A DNA stretch of 29,011 nucleotides, taken from contig CACHDD010000007.1 in NCBI GenBank assembly GCA_902578505.1, positions 1-29,011 of the forward strand, given 5' to 3'. A program made the position numbers and the translations under genes. Below are positions 25,623 through 29,011 of the stretch, piece by piece. Each line of letters starts with the position of its first letter. Within the stretch, counting starts at the first letter, position 1. The notes under the pieces are model-generated. The model was not told where the DNA came from, did not search any database, and saw only the letters and a list, made by a program, of their open reading frames with translations. This stretch comes from an uncultured Bacteroidota bacterium (GTDB lineage: Bacteria > Bacteroidota > Bacteroidia > Flavobacteriales > UA16).

Positions 25623-25969
25623 TGGCAATCATAATTACCGAAGACTGTATAAACTGTGGAGCATGCGAACCAGAATGCCCCAACACTGCCATTTACGAGG
25701 GTGCAGCTAAATGGAAATTTTCCGATGGAACAGGAATTGTTGGCCAATTAGATCACCCAACAGCTGGGTCTATTAATGCTGACGTTGAAAACGAACCTAT
25801 TAATCCGGAGCTTTACTTTATAGTTCCTGAAAAATGTACTGAGTGCGTTGGATTCCACGAAGAGCCACAATGCGCTGCAGTTTGTCCCGTAGACTGCTGT
25901 GTGCCTGACGATGATAATGTAGAAACAGAGGACGTCCTTTTGGCAAAGAAGGACTTCATGCACCTCTAA
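25622..25969 (+). CDS. 2[4Fe-4S] ferredoxin, Alv/YfhL type
   Basis: 115-residue cytosolic electron carrier. The first cluster motif is C9xxC12xxC15xxxC19P; the second is C72xxC75-x8-C84xxxC88P with the YfhL-like [18 protein letters not shown] stretch, in which eight residues separate the second and third cysteines. C92 and C93 are extra cysteines. A segment of about 50 residues, rich in Asp, Asn and Glu, separates the two halves, longer than in YfhL. Its divergent neighbour is an acyl-CoA reductase, but nothing in the sequence shows that they exchange electrons. Length and motifs are regular for Bacteroidota members. Confidence 0.94.
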   Translation: MAIIITEDCINCGACEPECPNTAIYEGAAKWKFSDGTGIVGQLDHPTAGSINADVENEPINPELYFIVPEKCTECVGFHEEPQCAAVCPVDCCVPDDDNVETEDVLLAKKDFMHL

Positions 25970-26005
25970 TTGCAATTTAGAGTTGTGAGTTTACGTACAG
26001 ATACT

Positions 26006-26866
26006 ATGAGAATTTTCCTAGTTTTTTGCTTTTTAGTATCTGTAACTTTTACTCAAGCCCAAACCACAGCTATAGATGCTCTTAAACTTGCGTCAACTGA
26101 TCAAGAGCGACTTATCGCACACCTTGATTTAGCAGAAGAAATGAGAGTAAACCTTGGTGAATGTGCTACCAAAGAGGATGTAATGACTTTGATTGGAGAT
26201 TGGCCTTTTGGAGCTGCTTCAGCTGGATCGGATAAGGATTGGGCAATTATACTTACATGGAATGTGGAGAGCGTTGCGAGGGAGCAGACATATGGCGGTT
26301 TTGTAATTTTCAATAATGACAAAAGCGACTTGGGTTGGGGTTGGGTTGAGTTGGAACACAGTAAGAAAGATGACATTATAGACGACGAGAGGAGCTATAA
26401 GCCAAGCTCTTGGACGGGTGCGCTTTACTATTCAATGATCCTTAAATACGATGATAAAACTCCTGTATATACTATGCTTGGTTGGGATGGAGCTAATGGA
26501 CTAGTTACTAGGAAAGTCATTGAGACAATGACTATAAACAATGGAAGACTTAGAATTGGGGTTCCTTGTATTGAGAGAGAGAACGGATTGAAAAAAAGGC
26601 ATGTTCTTGAATATGGAGACATTATTCAAGTAACTCTTAAGTACGAGGAAAAAGAGGATAGAATTATTCTTGACAGATTAGCTCCAAATGACCCTTCTTT
26701 AAAAGGTCAAACCGCATTTTACGGGCCTACTCTTGAATATGACGAATACACTTGGGATGGGGGAAAGTGGACTATGAATTCATTTGTCGACGTTAAAAAT
26801 GAAGGCAACAGAAAGGACAGAAAGCCCTACAACGATCCAAGGCCAAAGAATCAAAGAAGGAAATGA
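26006..26866 (+). CDS. Secreted protein of unknown function (286 aa)
   Basis: The start is ATG at 26006; the reading from TTG at 25970 would add 12 residues before a clear signal peptide (MRIFLVFCFLVSVTFTQAQ), so it is rejected. After the signal peptide comes an N-terminal helical part (about 20-60) and a beta-rich core with many Trp, Gly, Asp and Tyr residues, such as LGWGWVELEH and YSMILKYDDKTPVYTMLGWDG, then a very basic, Arg- and Pro-rich tail (KDRKPYNDPRPKNQRRK). No known family motif or catalytic signature is visible. It begins 36 bases after the ferredoxin and overlaps the next gene as ATGA, so it is translationally linked with another secreted unknown. Likely periplasmic. Confidence 0.75.
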   Translation: MRIFLVFCFLVSVTFTQAQTTAIDALKLASTDQERLIAHLDLAEEMRVNLGECATKEDVMTLIGDWPFGAASAGSDKDWAIILTWNVESVAREQTYGGFVIFNNDKSDLGWGWVELEHSKKDDIIDDERSYKPSSWTGALYYSMILKYDDKTPVYTMLGWDGANGLVTRKVIETMTINNGRLRIGVPCIERENGLKKRHVLEYGDIIQVTLKYEEKEDRIILDRLAPNDPSLKGQTAFYGPTLEYDEYTWDGGKWTMNSFVDVKNEGNRKDRKPYNDPRPKNQRRK

Positions 26867-27657
26867 GGCCCATAATCGGATTACTTTTATGGTTGATTAG
26901 TGTTGGGGTTTGGGCTCAGACAGATTCAACAAAAAATGACAGATTAAGAGAGTTAAGCACTGAATTAGCAAATCTCACAAGGTCACCTTTAGGAGAAGGA
27001 GATTTAATCCTCAAGCAATGGGTGAAGTTTACTGTTGAGGAAAGAGGTAAAACACGAACTGGAATAATCAGATTTACCAAAGGTGATTCGGCATCAATTT
27101 GGCAAGACGATATGAATAGGTCATCCTCATTATTCTATCGCGCCTCTCCTATTGATCCAATCGTAACAATCGTTCCTGGCATTAACCAAGGTACACAGCT
27201 TAACAACGATTTAATGGCTGCAATTGGGTATTATAACGATAGTCTTGCTTCAACTGGATATGAAATATTGAAGGATTGTCCTCAACTTGAAATATTAGGT
27301 GTTGAGTGCAAGGGTGGCACATCGATTATGAGCGAGGAAAATACTGATCTTACTACGCTTTGGGTAGGTAAGAAGGGTGATTTTAAGAAATCAGAGCGTG
27401 AGGTGATAAAACGTGCGGTTAGAGTTTGGGCTTCAAATCAACCCAAAAGACTTCAAGTGTTTGGCTCTGAATACAATGAAGACTGGGTTGTGTTGGGGAT
27501 AGACGAAGAGGGAATGAAATTTAGGATAGTCGAGTGGGGAATGGATGAGGATTTTGCAATTGCGCTGGATAAAATCATGATAAATGTACCTGGTAGGGAT
27601 TTAAAGCAAATTGCAAAAGAGTACTACGAGGGACGCATGAATCAAAAAGAAGATTGA
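26863..27657 (+). CDS. Secreted protein of unknown function (264 aa)
   Basis: The ATG overlaps the stop of the preceding gene (ATGA). A signal peptide covers about 1-19 (IIGLLLWLISVGVWAQ). The mature part is charged and mixed alpha/beta, with YRASPIDPIVTIVPGINQGT and a C-terminal EEGMKFRIVEWGMDED. No family is recognised. The tight overlap with the previous gene suggests that the two products work together or form a complex. The last 16 bases overlap the end of the convergent Smr gene. Confidence 0.75.
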   Translation: MRPIIGLLLWLISVGVWAQTDSTKNDRLRELSTELANLTRSPLGEGDLILKQWVKFTVEERGKTRTGIIRFTKGDSASIWQDDMNRSSSLFYRASPIDPIVTIVPGINQGTQLNNDLMAAIGYYNDSLASTGYEILKDCPQLEILGVECKGGTSIMSEENTDLTTLWVGKKGDFKKSEREVIKRAVRVWASNQPKRLQVFGSEYNEDWVVLGIDEEGMKFRIVEWGMDEDFAIALDKIMINVPGRDLKQIAKEYYEGRMNQKED

Positions 27658-28241
27658 CCTAAAAACACCTCAGTTGCACCATAACCGTACTCTCTAGGAT
27701 TTGCATCCCTCACAGTACAATTTGGGTAGTACATATCTAATCTTGATCTTATTTGATGTCTAAGTACGCCTTGGCCAACTCCGTGGATGAATACTACTCT
27801 GCGTATTCTTTGTTCAGTAGCGATTTTCATCATCCTTTCGAAGTGATTTAGCTGTATGTCTAGTTTAGTTCTATCCTTTAGACCAGACATATCCTTAACT
27901 AATTCGTGAAAATGCAAATCGACCTCCATGTACTCACCCCTCTTCTTTTGGTTGGTTGCTCTAGCATTAGCGTATTTCAATTCGAAATCTTCTTGAATCT
28001 TTTTCTGCCTTTCTTCGCTAATATCCCTTGCTAATAACTCGCTTAAATCAGGAAGCTTATTACCATACATCTCCCTTTCTTCATCTGCGGCGCCAACATT
28101 AATCAAGTCATTTGATTTATACTCTCGATCAAATCCATCCTCATCTTCGACAACGAAAATGTCGCCTTTTATTTCGAGCACTACACCCTCCCCCACATTA
28201 TTGAGGAATTTAACCCTATCGCCAACTTTTATTTCTTGCAT
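27642..28241 (-). CDS. Smr-domain protein (MutS2-like C-terminal module)
   Basis: 199 residues. The N-terminal 50 residues form an SH3/KOW-like beta segment (VGDRVKFLNNVGEGVVLEIKG), followed by a charged helical linker and the Smr domain (about 104-199) with VDLHFHEL (107-114, the LDLHG-type motif) and HGVGQG (153-158, the HGxGxG motif). Smr domains cut or bind nucleic acids, for example at collided ribosomes or in MutS2; stand-alone Smr proteins of Bacteroidota often carry such an N-terminal domain. No MutS ATPase is present. The start overlaps the preceding threonine aldolase gene by 13 bases, so they form one transcript; its end overlaps a convergent gene by 16 bases. Confidence 0.88.
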   Translation of the reverse strand: MQEIKVGDRVKFLNNVGEGVVLEIKGDIFVVEDEDGFDREYKSNDLINVGAADEEREMYGNKLPDLSELLARDISEERQKKIQEDFELKYANARATNQKKRGEYMEVDLHFHELVKDMSGLKDRTKLDIQLNHFERMMKIATEQRIRRVVFIHGVGQGVLRHQIRSRLDMYYPNCTVRDANPREYGYGATEVFLGQSSF

Positions 28242-29011
28242 AATAAATCACAAGCTTGAGAGATTTGGGCTTGAGTCAAGTCTAAATGAGTCACAAATCT
28301 TATGCTCGATTTAGAAAAAGGAAAGCAATGGATTCCCAACTCACCCCATTTTTCAACCAGCTCAGCTGAGTCTACGCCCTCTTCAAGATGAAGAATAACA
28401 ATATTAGTATCAATACTTGAGTAGGATTTCACGCCTGGATAATTCAAGGCTGCTTCTCCAAGGACCTTGGCATTTTTATTGTCATCAAACAACCTGTTTA
28501 TATGATTATCTAATGCGTAAATCCCAGCTGCGGCAATCACTCCTGCCTGCCTCATTCCACCTCCAAAAACCTTTCTCTGCCTGTGAGCTTTTGAAATGAA
28601 TTCTTTTGAACCAATGAGAACTGATCCAACTGGACAACCCAAACCCTTAGAAAGGCAAAGTGAAATGCTATCAAATTGAGAACCGTATTCTGAGCACGCT
28701 TTGGTGTCGTTTTGGATGCCCCTAGCAACTAAAGCATTCCAAAGTCTAGCTCCGTCAAGATGAACTGCTAATCCATTATGTCTTGCTGCAGATGACACTG
28801 ATTTGATTTGGGCTAAATCCCAAACCGCACCTCCACCTTTATTACAAGTGTCTTCAAGACATACTAGAGAAGTGTTTGCATAATGGCTATCGTCAGGATT
28901 TATCGCCTCCAAAACATCTTCAGAAGTAAATCTTCCTCTATCACCATTCATCAATTTTACAGAAGCTCCTGCCAACCTTGCAATTCCGCCTCCCTCGTAA
29001 TTGTATACATG
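28229..29011 (-). CDS. Threonine-aldolase-type PLP enzyme, 5' end beyond the window
   Basis: A fold-type I PLP enzyme of the low-specificity L-threonine aldolase (beta-eliminating lyase) family, which splits threonine or allo-threonine to glycine and acetaldehyde. The reading frame is open to the window edge: 12 codons beyond the TTG at 28975 read HVYNYEGGGIAR and match the family (active-site YEGGG region), so 28975 is not the start. Visible are HLDGARLWN (PLP-binding aspartate) and the PLP-lysine in LCLSKGLGCPVGS, codon at 28646-28648. About 80 or more N-terminal residues are missing. The 3' end overlaps the Smr gene by 13 bases. Confidence 0.88.
   Translation of the reverse strand, partial: HVYNYEGGGIARLAGASVKLMNGDRGRFTSEDVLEAINPDDSHYANTSLVCLEDTCNKGGGAVWDLAQIKSVSSAARHNGLAVHLDGARLWNALVARGIQNDTKACSEYGSQFDSISLCLSKGLGCPVGSVLIGSKEFISKAHRQRKVFGGGMRQAGVIAAAGIYALDNHINRLFDDNKNAKVLGEAALNYPGVKSYSSIDTNIVILHLEEGVDSAELVEKWGELGIHCFPFSKSSIRFVTHLDLTQAQISQACDLLCKK

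Noticed and set aside
25970..26005. TTG start for the first secreted unknown
   Set aside because: It would place 12 polar residues before a clear signal peptide that starts at the ATG at 26006.
28975..28977. TTG at 28975 as start of the threonine aldolase gene
   Set aside because: The 12 codons beyond it stay open and match the family, so the gene enters from outside the window.

Overview
The window looks like chromosomal core sequence from a member of the Bacteroidota, most likely a marine-type Flavobacteriales relative; the family cannot be fixed from this alone. Reasons: AT-rich DNA, two secreted proteins with C-terminal type IX secretion (T9SS type A) sorting domains, a LuxC-type acyl-CoA reductase beside an Alv/YfhL-type ferredoxin, a DUF5117-like metalloprotease, and several upstream elements matching the Bacteroidota -7 box TAnnTTTG. 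I see no rRNA, tRNA, CRISPR array, insertion sequence or prophage.

Layout. 1-3414 (+): the 3' part of uvrA (truncated by the window edge), a LOG-family Rossmann protein and a T9SS-secreted protein. 3545-8001 (+): a tight five-gene unit with overlaps or gaps of only a few bases: htpG, lemA, a cytosolic TPM-domain protein, an exported membrane TPM-domain protein with a Gly-rich tail, and a DjlA-like TerB/J-domain protein. A perfect 7+7 inverted repeat lies upstream of htpG. 8034-14325 (+): an envelope cluster with an HExxH metalloprotease, a secreted LysM protein, and an SGNH plus MBOAT pair of the kind that O-acetylates surface or wall glycans. 14328-14453 (-): a 41-residue lipoprotein not previously delimited. 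14555-15645: a small three-helix membrane protein converging on a secreted CarboxypepD_reg-like protein.

15705-16757 (+) is a MeaB-type GTPase with an altered G4 motif. 16882-19016 (-) holds hisS and ung. 19116-20642 (+) is an SF2 helicase and 20758-21804 (-) is tsaD. 21805-22339 is the only long gene-free stretch. 22340-23398 (+) is a second T9SS cargo protein. 23401-25584 (-) holds a putative lipoprotein and an acyl-CoA reductase. 25622-27657 (+) holds a ferredoxin and two secreted proteins of unknown function. 27642-29011 (-) holds a Smr-domain protein and a threonine-aldolase-type PLP enzyme that runs off the window end.

Most of the window is housekeeping: DNA repair (uvrA, ung), tRNA function (hisS, tsaD), protein folding (htpG, DjlA-like). 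The most promising parts for new biology are the chaperone/LemA/TPM unit with its candidate operator, the metalloprotease-LysM-SGNH-MBOAT cluster, the tiny lipoprotein, the paired secreted unknowns after the ferredoxin, and the HKAD variant in the MeaB GTPase. I did not find a clearly unprecedented system; these are leads.
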